Positions 26,497-36,455 of a stretch of DNA of 64,000 nucleotides are shown in pieces. A program made the translations under genes and the position numbers. Below the pieces are notes generated by a model, which was given only the letters and a program-made list of their open reading frames with translations, was not told where the DNA came from and did not search any database. How positions within the stretch are numbered: the stretch's first letter is position 1; the number at the start of each line of letters is the position of its first letter. This DNA comes from an uncultured Clostridia bacterium (GTDB taxonomy: Bacteria; Bacillota; Clostridia; Oscillospirales; Ruminococcaceae): NCBI GenBank assembly GCA_947627235.1, contig CANQVG010000002.1, positions 1 through 64,000 on the forward strand, given 5' to 3'.

Positions 26497-29400
26497 CTAA
26501 TAGCTGTCGCCGGGAGCATCGTCGGTTATCTGTTCGGTACTTTCGGTAGGAGCGTCTATATCAACTCTGTCGTCGTCGCCCGGGACGTTTTCCGGCGGGT
26601 TGACAGGGTCTGCAAGACCTGTTGACGGACGGGTATATAAGCAGACTGTGCAGATGTCATTGACAAAGTTGTGAGGAGCATAGCCTGTGATTTCACCGCA
26701 TCCGCTGCATCTACCCCAGTGATAGTTTGAGTCGAACTGCGCATAATACGTATGCGTATGGGTTTGGGCGGCTGTGTATCCGCAGGCGGTGCAAACGCCG
26801 TAGACAGAATAAGTATGCTGGTATATTTCGGAACTCTGACCGCAGACTGTGCATATGAAGTGATGTCCAAGCTCAGCATCCGGCACGGCCTGAGTGCCGT
26901 AGGTGTGAGTGTGGCTTCCGGAGTTAGAGACAGCAACGATAACGGTGTCATTTGATTTTGTGGAAGCGGTGCTGCCGGCAGCGGAAGCGATCGCTACTAC
27001 ATAGTAAGTACCTGCATAAGAGGCGTCCACGCTGCTGATGACGAGCTCGTCGCCGGTGCCGACCATCTTGTCGTGACCGATGCCGTTGCCGTCGACAAGA
27101 TACCACTGATACGTGTAGGCGTTGTTCGGATTAGGCACGCGAAGAGTAAGTTCGCCGCCGTTTTGTGCCGTGACTGTTCCGAGGGCGCCGATGCTGAACT
27201 CGCCGGGCTTTGAAGCGGTCGGCAGAACAGTTACGCCGCTAAGCTCGTTTGAAACCTTTTCGGTGACGAATGTTGCGTTGACAATCGTAGCCCCGAGTAC
27301 TATGTCGTCATAGCCTATTTCAAAGGTGTACTCGGATTCGTTGCCGGTGTAATTCCTGTTTTCGGTGAGATCCGAGGCGATAACGGTATCAATCACATAA
27401 CCGGGGTCTGCGGTTACGGTTACGGTGGCTTTTTCGCCGGGATTAAGTACCAGCGAACCGTTTTCGCTTCCGACCGCAGTGACGCTGCCGCCTACATCGG
27501 AAATAAGTTCTATCCTCTTTTCGGGGTCAGGTTCGCCGTGAACCGCTACGATTGCAAACGGCGAGAAGCTCTTTACCTCGATGAGAAGACCATACTTTGT
27601 GATAGTGCAGGGGATTTCATCTATGCTGATGATTTCTCCCATACTGTTCTTATTGAAGTGATATGCCTTGAAAGTGACTCCCTCATCATCGGGACCGTAT
27701 CCTTCGGGGAAACCGAGCTGAATTCTGACCGACATTCCGTCGCCGAGCTCTGCCCACTGCTTTTTGCATAGCGTGAGATTGATGTTATATGTCAGAGCTG
27801 AGAGAACATCTTCGCCAACATTTTTGACCATTTCTTCCATTTTGTGGGAGTCCTTCATACCGGTGTCGGAGACGACGAGCATAAGCCTCGACTTATAGTT
27901 TTCGTCCCAAGGAGTACCGTTCCAAGTATTTCCCTCGCTGTCTTTCCAGCCCGTCATAGAGAGGTCGCTGTCGTCGACGAGGGTGGGCTTTGCAAATACG
28001 TTGTAATCAAATCCTCTGCTCTTCCAGCAGCAAATCGCGCAGGGGTGCGCGGCGCCGTAGGTGAACGGAGCAGGCTCTTTGCCGCTGTATGCGCCGACAA
28101 GTCCCTGAAGTGTGAAATCGTAGAGGACGTTATCGTCCGCCCAGAGTTCACTCGGCTTGAAGTCAAATTCGAGGACGGTTTCCTGTCCCTCAAACGAAAG
28201 CGCAAAGTTATTGATAAGACTGTTATAATAGCTGTCGGATTGATATTTGCCTGTCAGCCTGTCTATTATATCTACCTTTACGTTTATATCTTTGACCGTT
28301 GCGCTGCGAAGAGCTTCCTGATATCCCGGTACGTTGACGTCGCCGGGCTCGCAGAACTGAGAGTAGACCTTCGGAGTTACGAGAATGTCATTGTAATAAG
28401 CCTTGATGTGATAGGTCGGACCTATGTCAAGAGTGACGGTCATCTTAGGCGTAGCTTTCATAACGGCAGGAGCCGCTTTGTAATCGCCGTATTCGTTTTC
28501 AATCATTCCGGAATCGGCGAGAAGCAGAGTGGTGTCGCCGTGGAAGTAAGAGTCATAATTCAACATTTCGTTGGGAGGGAGAAGCGGCGGATAAGGAGTG
28601 GTGGTGACGCCGAACTCGAGGTACTGAACGTGACCCATATAGAACGCAGTCTCGTTGCCGACATTCGGGAAGCCGGCATTGTCATACATTTCGGGTATTA
28701 CATAATACCATTCGGTATTCTGCCAGCCCTTGTCAACGTCGAAGACCTTATTGCGCATAATAAGGTAGTAACCGTTTTTGATCATATCGGTGACGTTCAT
28801 TCCCATATAGCTTACATAGAAAGTACCCGCCTGAATATCTTCAAATTCGTTTACTTTATATCTTATTCTGAGAGGGCTGTTTTCGTCGCCGATATCGGTG
28901 ATACCGTGGGCGTCTATGCCGACCATAGGATAGCCGAACTTGAAGCCACTCTCTGACATCTGAGAGGACTCCTGATGATTGAGCGCCATAACCGATGTTC
29001 CGACGAGCATATACTTGTGGTTTTCATAGCCGTCGTTACCGGTGCTGACCGACTGAGTCTTCGGGTTAATGGGGTCGTCCATAGTCACGTCTACGGCAAA
29101 CCATTCGCCGTCAATCTCAACTTCGTTCCAGATATGGAACTCAGCGACATTATCATCATGGCGGTAAACTCCGTACACGACAACGCAGGGGATTCCGAGA
29201 ACGTCCATAGCCGCCTTGAAAGCGCGGGTATATGCCTCGCAGACGCCTTCGTGCTTGACAAGAGCGCCATAAGCGGTGCGGATGAAGCCCATATCGTTCG
29301 GGTTGAGAACGCTGAGCTCATCGCGATATGTAACGCTCTTGGTAATGTAATCGTGGACGGCTTCAACCTGCTTTTCCGGCGAGGACTCGGCGCGCCCCGC

Positions 29401-29910
29401 CCGAACGAGAGCGTCAAGAGCCGTTTTATACTCTGCAAGAGCAAGCTCTACGTCGTTTTTGCTTGTGAAGCCCTGAGTATAATAGGTATCGTATCTTCCG
29501 GGACCGAGGTAGAGATGGTACTCACCGTTGTTCGAGGTTATTTTAACGGTAAGCGCCGAAAAATCCACATAGAAGATATCGGGGTAGTCGGCATAAAACG
29601 CGTCGCGAGCTGCGGCGTAGTCGTATAAAATGTTTGCTGAGCCCGTCATATGCTGCTGAATAAGCGGCTGAAGGGCAGGATATTTTTCAGCGGTAAATTC
29701 ATAAATTCCGTCGCCGGTTTCGAAAAGCCCGCTGTTATACATCTCAACCATACCGTCATATAAAAGCTTTGCTTTTTCGTCAAGCTGGTTGTAGAAGTAC
29801 CTTGAAGTGTCGGTCTTCGCGGCTTCGACGGTCTTGGTGATAAGACCGCTCGGAACAAGAGCGATGACAAGACACAGCGCGATAAGTACACTTAAAAGTC
29901 TCTTTTTCAA
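26497..29910 (-). CDS. Secreted transglutaminase-like domain protein with C-terminal CxxC/His-rich repeats
   Basis: 1137 aa; signal peptide; HEGVCEAYTRAFKAAMDVLGIPCVVVYG / EFHIWNEVEIDGEWFAVDVT. Confidence 0.85.
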   Translation of the reverse strand: MKKRLLSVLIALCLVIALVPSGLITKTVEAAKTDTSRYFYNQLDEKAKLLYDGMVEMYNSGLFETGDGIYEFTAEKYPALQPLIQQHMTGSANILYDYAAARDAFYADYPDIFYVDFSALTVKITSNNGEYHLYLGPGRYDTYYTQGFTSKNDVELALAEYKTALDALVRAGRAESSPEKQVEAVHDYITKSVTYRDELSVLNPNDMGFIRTAYGALVKHEGVCEAYTRAFKAAMDVLGIPCVVVYGVYRHDDNVAEFHIWNEVEIDGEWFAVDVTMDDPINPKTQSVSTGNDGYENHKYMLVGTSVMALNHQESSQMSESGFKFGYPMVGIDAHGITDIGDENSPLRIRYKVNEFEDIQAGTFYVSYMGMNVTDMIKNGYYLIMRNKVFDVDKGWQNTEWYYVIPEMYDNAGFPNVGNETAFYMGHVQYLEFGVTTTPYPPLLPPNEMLNYDSYFHGDTTLLLADSGMIENEYGDYKAAPAVMKATPKMTVTLDIGPTYHIKAYYNDILVTPKVYSQFCEPGDVNVPGYQEALRSATVKDINVKVDIIDRLTGKYQSDSYYNSLINNFALSFEGQETVLEFDFKPSELWADDNVLYDFTLQGLVGAYSGKEPAPFTYGAAHPCAICCWKSRGFDYNVFAKPTLVDDSDLSMTGWKDSEGNTWNGTPWDENYKSRLMLVVSDTGMKDSHKMEEMVKNVGEDVLSALTYNINLTLCKKQWAELGDGMSVRIQLGFPEGYGPDDEGVTFKAYHFNKNSMGEIISIDEIPCTITKYGLLIEVKSFSPFAIVAVHGEPDPEKRIELISDVGGSVTAVGSENGSLVLNPGEKATVTVTADPGYVIDTVIASDLTENRNYTGNESEYTFEIGYDDIVLGATIVNATFVTEKVSNELSGVTVLPTASKPGEFSIGALGTVTAQNGGELTLRVPNPNNAYTYQWYLVDGNGIGHDKMVGTGDELVISSVDASYAGTYYVVAIASAAGSTASTKSNDTVIVAVSNSGSHTHTYGTQAVPDAELGHHFICTVCGQSSEIYQHTYSVYGVCTACGYTAAQTHTHTYYAQFDSNYHWGRCSGCGEITGYAPHNFVNDICTVCLYTRPSTGLADPVNPPENVPGDDDRVDIDAPTESTEQITDDAPGDSY

Positions 29911-30118
29911 GTTGAGTTTCCTCCCAAATCAAATTTTGTCTAAAGAGTGTCTGTTTATAGACCAATATAGTATACACTATAAATAGCCGTTTGTCAATGG
30001 AAAAAGCGCAAAATATTGCGGTTTGAGCGAAATTGAGAGTATTTGTTTTTTACTCGCCGATGTTGACAACGGTCTCGGAATCTGATAAAATAAACAAAAT
30101 AAACGTGAGGTGATAAAT

Positions 30119-31633
30119 GTGAGAATTGAAAAGTCTTACCAGATTAACCCGAACGATAGGGTAGAGTTTAACAACCGCGTGGATTTCTGCGTAGGCACCG
30201 GAAGAATGGGGCTTGCATTGCAGCGAGAGTATTTTGAGCAGCTCAAACTTGTTCAGAAATACATCGGCTTCAAGCATATACGAGGGCATGGTCTGTTTCA
30301 TGACGACATGGCGATATATCGCGAGGGCTTCAACTGGCGCACCGGCGAGGTCACATATCGCGACTACTGTTTTACATATCTCGACCTCGTTATGGATTCG
30401 TATCGCGAACTTGGTCTCAAGCCGTTTCTCGAACTCGGCTTTATGCCGGGGCGCCTCGCGTCGAGTGAAAACAGAGTGTTCGTATGGGGCGGGCATACAT
30501 GTCCTCCGAAGGACTACGCCCTCTGGAACGACCTCGTAAAAGCGACTTTGCGTCACCTTATCGAGCGCTACGGAGCCGATGAAGCGGTCACATATCCCAT
30601 TGAGGTATGGAACGAGCCTAACCTTCCCGGATTCTGGGAAAAGGCTGATATGCAGGCGTATTTCAAACTCTTTGACGAGACCTTTGCCGCCGTCAAGGAG
30701 GTCGACCCGAGATTCAAGGTCGGCGGACCGGCGGTATGCGGCGGCTCTGACGAGCTATGGATATCGAAATTTATGGAGCACTGCGATGAAAAGGGGATCG
30801 CGCTCGACTTTGTGACCCGTCACCACTACACCACCGAGCAGCCCGACCGCAGCGGACACTATGTTTATCAGGAGCTGATGGATCCCGAAGCGGGATTCGC
30901 GAACCTCAAAACCACCCGCGACATCATTGACAGTCACGACCGTTATAAGGGTCTTCCGATACACATTACCGAGTTCAACACGTCTTACAGTCCCGACAAC
31001 CCGATTCATGATACCAACCGCAACGCCGCGTTTTTATGCCATCAGCTTTCAAGACTCGGAGACATAAACGAGAGCTATTCTTACTGGACTTTCGGCGATA
31101 TATTTGAGGAAGTAGGCGTACCGTTCGCACCGTTCCACGGTGGGTTCGGGCTTGTTGCAAACGGCTGCATCCCGAAGCCGACATTCTGGAGCTTTGCGTT
31201 TTTCAAAAAGCTTGTCGGCGGCGAGTGCGTCCACCGTTCGGACGACGCGGTTATAGTCAAAGACGGGGATATATATAAAGGCGTTCTCTGGAACTCAGGA
31301 CGCAAGCGCGAGGGCAGGGAGCTTTGCTTAAGCTTCACATTACCTGCCGAGGGCGACCTTTGCCTTTTGACAAAGACCGTCGATGAAAAATCCTGCAATC
31401 CGCTCAAGCTTTGGCACGACCTCGGCGAGCCGAGAAGCCTGAACCGCGAGCAAAAAGAGCTTTTGCAGTCGGCGGCATACCCGGCGGTAAGTTCCGAAAG
31501 GATTCACGCCGAGGGCAGCGCGAAACTTGTCTTTGACATTGATGAGTTTGGGGTCAAATACTTTGAGCTCAGACCCGCTCCGCTCACTCCGGACAGAGGC
31601 TTTGACTACGAAAGAGCTGTTCAGGAGGACTGA
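30119..31633 (+). CDS. GH39 family glycosidase (beta-xylosidase-like)
   Basis: IEVWNEPNLPGFW and IHITEFNTSY catalytic motifs; ORF opens at 30110, GTG at 30119 likely start. Confidence 0.88.
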   Translation: MRIEKSYQINPNDRVEFNNRVDFCVGTGRMGLALQREYFEQLKLVQKYIGFKHIRGHGLFHDDMAIYREGFNWRTGEVTYRDYCFTYLDLVMDSYRELGLKPFLELGFMPGRLASSENRVFVWGGHTCPPKDYALWNDLVKATLRHLIERYGADEAVTYPIEVWNEPNLPGFWEKADMQAYFKLFDETFAAVKEVDPRFKVGGPAVCGGSDELWISKFMEHCDEKGIALDFVTRHHYTTEQPDRSGHYVYQELMDPEAGFANLKTTRDIIDSHDRYKGLPIHITEFNTSYSPDNPIHDTNRNAAFLCHQLSRLGDINESYSYWTFGDIFEEVGVPFAPFHGGFGLVANGCIPKPTFWSFAFFKKLVGGECVHRSDDAVIVKDGDIYKGVLWNSGRKREGRELCLSFTLPAEGDLCLLTKTVDEKSCNPLKLWHDLGEPRSLNREQKELLQSAAYPAVSSERIHAEGSAKLVFDIDEFGVKYFELRPAPLTPDRGFDYERAVQED

Positions 31634-31655
31634 GCGCAGTCAGTCGAATATACAA

Positions 31656-31686
31656 AGCAGTCCCGCCGTGAGCGGGGCTGTTTTTT
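31656..31686 (+). terminator. Intrinsic terminator
   Basis: CAGTCCCGC-cgtga-GCGGGGCTGTTTTTT. Confidence 0.85.
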
Positions 31687-31818
31687 GCGTTTTTAACTTT
31701 CCGCACTGCTCGTACATATACTGAAACATAGCCGCGTACTCCGCGCTGCTGTGTTGTATAAAATTGATTTTGCTGTCAAAACTATCGTTAAAGAATACCA
31801 ACAAGGAGAGTGAAATCA

Positions 31819-32172
31819 ATGCCTTCTGTTTACAGAGGAGAAATTTATTACGCCGACCTCAGTCCGGTGGTCGGTTCGGAACAGGGCGGAATAAGGCCCG
31901 TACTTATCGTTCAGAACGACGTCGGCAACAGACACAGTCCGACGGTCATCGCAGCGGCGATAACGAGCCGTCAGGAGAAGACGCGCCTTCCCACCCATAT
32001 AGAAATAGATTCGCAGTCATGCGGACTTGCAAAGGACAGCGTAGTGCTGCTGGAGCAGATACGCACGATAGACAAAAAGCGTCTGAAAGAGCGAATGGGA
32101 ACACTTGACAGCACAGCGATGGATAAAATAAACAACGCATTGTCAATCAGTTTCGGGCTTCAGCAGATATAA
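31819..32172 (+). CDS. mazF: MazF/PemK/NdoA-type endoribonuclease toxin
   Basis: [32 protein letters not shown]; no MazE-like ORF directly upstream. Confidence 0.93.
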   Translation: MPSVYRGEIYYADLSPVVGSEQGGIRPVLIVQNDVGNRHSPTVIAAAITSRQEKTRLPTHIEIDSQSCGLAKDSVVLLEQIRTIDKKRLKERMGTLDSTAMDKINNALSISFGLQQI

Positions 32173-32177
32173 AAACA

Positions 32178-32201
32178 GCCGGCAGGAGATATCCTGCCGG
32201 C
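32178..32201. terminator. Palindromic hairpin between convergent mazF and ricT
   Basis: GCCGGCAGGA...TCCTGCCGGC. Confidence 0.6.
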
Positions 32202-32237
32202 ATTTCTGTAATTCTAATCAGGCCCGACCGAGCGTTT

Positions 32238-33101
32238 TTATTCCTTTTCAAGCTCTTTGAGCGCGTTGATTTCCTCGCGGCTGAGACGCATCACCGAGTC
32301 CTTTACGAGCTTGACCTGTTCTCTTGTAAATACCGCGTCGCCACCGGTAGCGTCGAGCTTTACGTGCATTTTTCCCGAGATGAGATTTACGTCGGTCACG
32401 GTGCCTCGTCCCGACGGGGTATCAACAACGGCGCCGAATTTCGGCGTTATCTTCAAAAGCTCCTCATAGCCGTCCTGCTCGTATTTAAGACAGCACATCA
32501 GCCTGCCGCATGTGCCGGAAATTTTGGTCGGGTTGAGCGAAAGGCTCTGTTCCTTAGCCATTTTTATCGAGACGGGCTGGAAATCCCCGAGAAAGCTTGA
32601 ACAGCAGAAAGGTCTGCCGCAGATTCCGAGACCGCCGAGCATTTTTGCCTCGTCGCGGACGCCTATCTGCCTGAGTTCTATCCTTGTGCGGAACACCGAA
32701 GCAAGCTCTTTGACGAGTTCGCGGAAATCCACACGGTTTTCGGCTGTGAAATAAAACAGCAGTTTGGAATTGTCGAAGGTACATTCGACGTCAACAAGGC
32801 TCATATTAAGCCCAAGCTTCTGGATTTTTTCCTCGCAGATTCCGAAAGCTTCTTTTTCCCTGAGCCGGTTTTTTTCTATCTGTTTAAGGTCGTCGTCGGT
32901 GGCGATTCTTATAACCTCTTTGAGCGGCGCGACAATTTCATCGTCCTCCACCATTTTGTTGCCGAATACCACAAGACCGCATTCCACGCCTCTTGCGGTC
33001 TCGACAATCACGTTTTCGCCGCCTTTAACCGAGAGTTCCCCCGGAGCGAAGTAATAAATTTTTCCGACATTCTTGAAACGAACGCCAATTATTTCGGTCA
33101 T
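32238..33101 (-). CDS. ricT: PSP1 domain protein RicT/YaaT
   Basis: GGLGICGRPFCCSSFL and GTCGRLMCCLKYE cysteine motifs. Confidence 0.93.
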   Translation of the reverse strand: MTEIIGVRFKNVGKIYYFAPGELSVKGGENVIVETARGVECGLVVFGNKMVEDDEIVAPLKEVIRIATDDDLKQIEKNRLREKEAFGICEEKIQKLGLNMSLVDVECTFDNSKLLFYFTAENRVDFRELVKELASVFRTRIELRQIGVRDEAKMLGGLGICGRPFCCSSFLGDFQPVSIKMAKEQSLSLNPTKISGTCGRLMCCLKYEQDGYEELLKITPKFGAVVDTPSGRGTVTDVNLISGKMHVKLDATGGDAVFTREQVKLVKDSVMRLSREEINALKELEKE

Positions 33102-33117
33102 AAAAAATATCCTTTCC

Positions 33118-34080
33118 CTAACGGTTTATCGAAAGCCTGCCGCATAGGTCGCTCAGACAAAGAACAGGCGAGGCGTTACCGTTTATTTTTGTTTCGGCAG
33201 ACGTTATATCGTCATACATCTGCTGCAAGGCGCTTTTACGGACAGAGCCTGAAAGCGCTTTTGCCTTATCGCGGCATACTGAGTAAAGCCTTCCGCCCAG
33301 CTTCTGAACGGCGGCGTCGCGTATGGCGGTTTTCAGCGCCGCGAGGACGTCAAGGCAAAGCTCTCTGTCCTTTTCAAGTGAACTGAGGCTTTTAAGCAGA
33401 GCATACTCGTCGCCTGAAATGAGACAGTCCATTATTTCATCCACCGCCTGCGGAAGCTTTTTTGCCTCGTCGTCTTGGAGGTATTCAAGGCATCTTCCGA
33501 TATTTCCGCCGAAAATAGAGATTGCATTGTCGGCGTCATTTTTGCCGACGCCTTCCGAAAGCAGCGCTTCGAGACATTCCTCTTCGCTCGGCACGTCGAT
33601 GTTCAGCACTATTGCACGCGAAAGCACGGTAGGCAGTATTTTGTCCTTTGATTCCGCAGTCATAATAAAACAGACGTGCTCCGGCGGCTCCTCCACGATT
33701 TTCAGAAGAACGTTCTGAGCTGCGGGGAGCGCCTTGTCTATTCCCGGCAGAAAATATATCTTTCTGCTGCCTTCGTTCGGCGCTACGTTCGCGTCCGAGA
33801 TAACCGCGCGCAGGTCGTCGGCGAGATAGTTTCCCGACTTGCCGCTTGCCTTTGCGGTCATAAAATCCGGGTGCGCGTCGTTTTTAATCATTCGGCAGGA
33901 TTTGCATTTTCCGCAGGGCAGACCTGTTCCGCCTTCGCAGAGAATCTGCGCAGCCATATATTTTCCAAGCGTTCTTTTGCCTACGCCGCGTTCACCGCAC
34001 AGTATAAAGGCATGGCACAGACGGTCGCTGCTCACCATAGTCTTTATCATAGAAACAACGGAATCTTTCGAGTAAAGCAT
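33118..34080 (-). CDS. holB: DNA polymerase III delta' subunit
   Basis: CHAFILCGERGVGKRTLGKYMAAQILCEG; Cys cluster; synteny with ricT and darA. Confidence 0.9.
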   Translation of the reverse strand: MLYSKDSVVSMIKTMVSSDRLCHAFILCGERGVGKRTLGKYMAAQILCEGGTGLPCGKCKSCRMIKNDAHPDFMTAKASGKSGNYLADDLRAVISDANVAPNEGSRKIYFLPGIDKALPAAQNVLLKIVEEPPEHVCFIMTAESKDKILPTVLSRAIVLNIDVPSEEECLEALLSEGVGKNDADNAISIFGGNIGRCLEYLQDDEAKKLPQAVDEIMDCLISGDEYALLKSLSSLEKDRELCLDVLAALKTAIRDAAVQKLGGRLYSVCRDKAKALSGSVRKSALQQMYDDITSAETKINGNASPVLCLSDLCGRLSINR

Positions 34081-34082
34081 CG

Positions 34083-34400
34083 TCAGAACTTTTCAAATCT
34101 TTCGACGTCGGTGACAAACACGGTCGCGCCGCCTACGGTAATCTCAATCGGATAAGTAGAAAAAGCTCCGCTCACAGCGTGAGACGGCAGAAGCTGCTTG
34201 CGTTTGCGGCAATGCGAGCGGATAACTTCTATTGCGTTATCCACATTGTCGTCGTCAATGCAAATCAGCAGAGTGGTGTTGCCGGACTTTAAAAAGCTTC
34301 CTGTGGAGCTCAGACGGGTTGCCTGAATCTCCTTTTGAATCAGCGCGTCGGATACGAACCTCACGTCGTCGTCGTTGATAATTGCGAATATCAGTTTCAT
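34083..34400 (-). CDS. darA: Cyclic-di-AMP receptor DarA/PstA-like
   Basis: MKLIFAIINDDDVRFVSDALIQKEIQATRLSSTGSFLKSGNTTLLI. Confidence 0.93.
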   Translation of the reverse strand: MKLIFAIINDDDVRFVSDALIQKEIQATRLSSTGSFLKSGNTTLLICIDDDNVDNAIEVIRSHCRKRKQLLPSHAVSGAFSTYPIEITVGGATVFVTDVERFEKF

Positions 34401-34498
34401 ATGTCCCGCTCCTTTCGGCGTCATAATTCACGGACGGGGCGGAGCAGAAGTCCGCCCGCATATATAATACCACATTTTTTATAAAAAAGCAATAAGTT

Positions 34499-34783
34499 TT
34501 ACCGTCTTACGCAATATTTTAATGCTTTGAAAATCCTGCGTTCTGCTCTTGAGACGGTCCGCGATACCGTGGAAACAGAAACGTTTCTTTCCGACGCGAT
34601 TTCATACATAGTTTTACCGCAAAAATAGTAGTCGTTAAGATAAAGGCTCTGAGTTTCGGTCAGGCACTCTCCGATGACCTGCAAAACAAGCTTTTCACTC
34701 AGTTTTCCCGATGATTTTCCTATGCTCTGACGCCACAGTTCAAGCTCGGCGCTTTCAAGGGATATCACACGTTTTCTCGGCAT
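34499..34783 (-). CDS. Sigma-70 region 4-like HTH protein
   Basis: 94 aa; C-terminal HTH TMYEIASERNVSVSTVSRTVSRAERRIFKAL. Confidence 0.7.
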   Translation of the reverse strand: MPRKRVISLESAELELWRQSIGKSSGKLSEKLVLQVIGECLTETQSLYLNDYYFCGKTMYEIASERNVSVSTVSRTVSRAERRIFKALKYCVRR

Positions 34784-34995
34784 TTTTGCATCTCCGCTTC
34801 GTAGGACATCATAGCCTTCATATCCGCCAAAATCTCGTATCTTTCAGCGTCCGCAGTTTTAATTCTTAGCTCGTAGTCGGCAAGTCTGTCGGGGTCCGTC
34901 TCCTCGCTCATCTTCAATTTAAGATCCTTTTTATACTGCGCAAGCTTAGCTGCCTCACGTCCGTATTCTTTTATCATTTTTTTAAATTCGCTCAA
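34765..34995 (-). CDS. Small coiled-coil-like protein, overlapping the HTH gene
   Basis: TTG start preceded by AAAGGAG; LSEFKKMIKEYGREAAKLAQYKKDLKLKM. Confidence 0.5.
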   Translation of the reverse strand: MSEFKKMIKEYGREAAKLAQYKKDLKLKMSEETDPDRLADYELRIKTADAERYEILADMKAMMSYEAEMQKCRENV

Positions 34996-35176
34996 TTTTT
35001 TATCTCCTTTGCATTTAATCCAAATATAAAGAACATACGTTCTTTTCAATATTTATAATAACACTTTTTCGGGAGATGTCAATACCCTAATTAAAAAGAG
35101 TCTGATTTTTTGGACTTAAACTATTGCAAAGAATAAAAATATGTGTTAAAATAATAAAAAAGATTCGGAGGGAAGT

Positions 35177-35371
35177 ATGGAAAAAAACAAGATATTGAGA
35201 ATAAACTATCTCGCAAAAAAGGCGAAGACCTCCGGTCTTACCGCCGAGGAGGCTGCCGAGCAAAGAATGCTTCGGGACGAATACCGCGCCGAGATCCGCC
35301 GAAGCCTCGAAGACGAACTTGACCGTATTGAATTTACCGACGCGCCGCTTAACGGCAGAAAGGGGAGCTGA
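35177..35371 (+). CDS. DUF896 (YnzC-like) protein
   Basis: INYLAKKAKTSGLTAEEAAEQRMLRDEY. Confidence 0.88.
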   Translation: MEKNKILRINYLAKKAKTSGLTAEEAAEQRMLRDEYRAEIRRSLEDELDRIEFTDAPLNGRKGS

Positions 35372-35373
35372 GA

Positions 35374-36375
35374 ATGTCTGAGGCGAGGTCTAAGCAGAAG
35401 CAGAAGCTTTTGTATCTCAGAAAAATTCTTCTTGAGCAGACCGACGAAAACCACAAACTCTCCGGTCCTGAGCTTATAGCGCAGCTTGAGCTTTACGGCA
35501 TATCCGCCGAGCGCAAGACAATATACGACGATGTTGCGGCTCTGACTGAGTCCGGGCTTGACATCGAGATAGACCATAAAGGTCATTCAAACGTCTATTA
35601 TGTTGCATCGCGGCTGTTTCAGGAGGAGGAGCTTTATGTACTTGTGGACGCCGTTGCGTCTTCTAAGTTTCTGACCCAGAAGAAATCAAACGAGCTTATA
35701 AAAAAGCTTCAGCAGCTTACAAGCAAGTACAAGGCGCAGCATCTGAGGCGCACGGTTTACGTCGGCAACCGTGCCAAGACTTATAACGAGACCATCTACT
35801 ACACGACCAACGCAATCCATGAGGCTATAAACTGCAACCGTCAGATTTCCTTTAAATATACGGAATACGACCTTTCCAAAAACAGGCGCTACCGCCACGG
35901 CGGAGAGATTTACACGGTGTCGCCGTACTATCTTATATGGGAGAGCGACTGCTATTATCTTGTCTGCTTTTGCAATAAGCACCAAAAGATAAGCCGTTAT
36001 AGGGTCGACAGAATGGCGGAGGTTTCGCTTACCGATCAGAAGCGCCGAGAGCTGACTCTCGACGAGGAGGGTTTTGCCAAGAGTCTGCGCGCCACTTACA
36101 ATATGTACGGCGGAACCGAGGCTTCGGTGGTGCTTGAGATGTCCGATAAGTTGGTAAATGTTATCATCGACCGCTACGGCGAGTCCGTGCATCTCAACCC
36201 CGTTGCGGGAGGGCGTTTTACGGTAAGGGTCGACGCCCAAATCAGTCCTACTTTCTGGGGCTGGCTGTTCCAGTTCGGTCCCGACGCAAGGGTGATTGCG
36301 CCCGAATGGGTTGTCAGCGAGGCAAAAAGGCTCCTTGCGGATATGCAGAGGGCATACCGCGAGCCGACAGAGTAG
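35374..36375 (+). CDS. WYL domain transcriptional regulator
   Basis: 333 aa; N-terminal HTH and YYLIWESDCYYLVCFC...ISRYRVDRM WYL region. Confidence 0.85.
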   Translation: MSEARSKQKQKLLYLRKILLEQTDENHKLSGPELIAQLELYGISAERKTIYDDVAALTESGLDIEIDHKGHSNVYYVASRLFQEEELYVLVDAVASSKFLTQKKSNELIKKLQQLTSKYKAQHLRRTVYVGNRAKTYNETIYYTTNAIHEAINCNRQISFKYTEYDLSKNRRYRHGGEIYTVSPYYLIWESDCYYLVCFCNKHQKISRYRVDRMAEVSLTDQKRRELTLDEEGFAKSLRATYNMYGGTEASVVLEMSDKLVNVIIDRYGESVHLNPVAGGRFTVRVDAQISPTFWGWLFQFGPDARVIAPEWVVSEAKRLLADMQRAYREPTE

Positions 36376-36455
36376 AAAAACGTGCAGCGTCGGAAGCAGA
36401 CAGATATTAAAAACCCCCGTCGGAATTGACCGGCGGGGATTGTATTTATTTAAAC

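Noticed and set aside
27844-28956. 370-aa + strand ORF opposite the transglutaminase-like gene
   Set aside because: Antisense to a convincing secreted protein; composition typical of shadow ORFs
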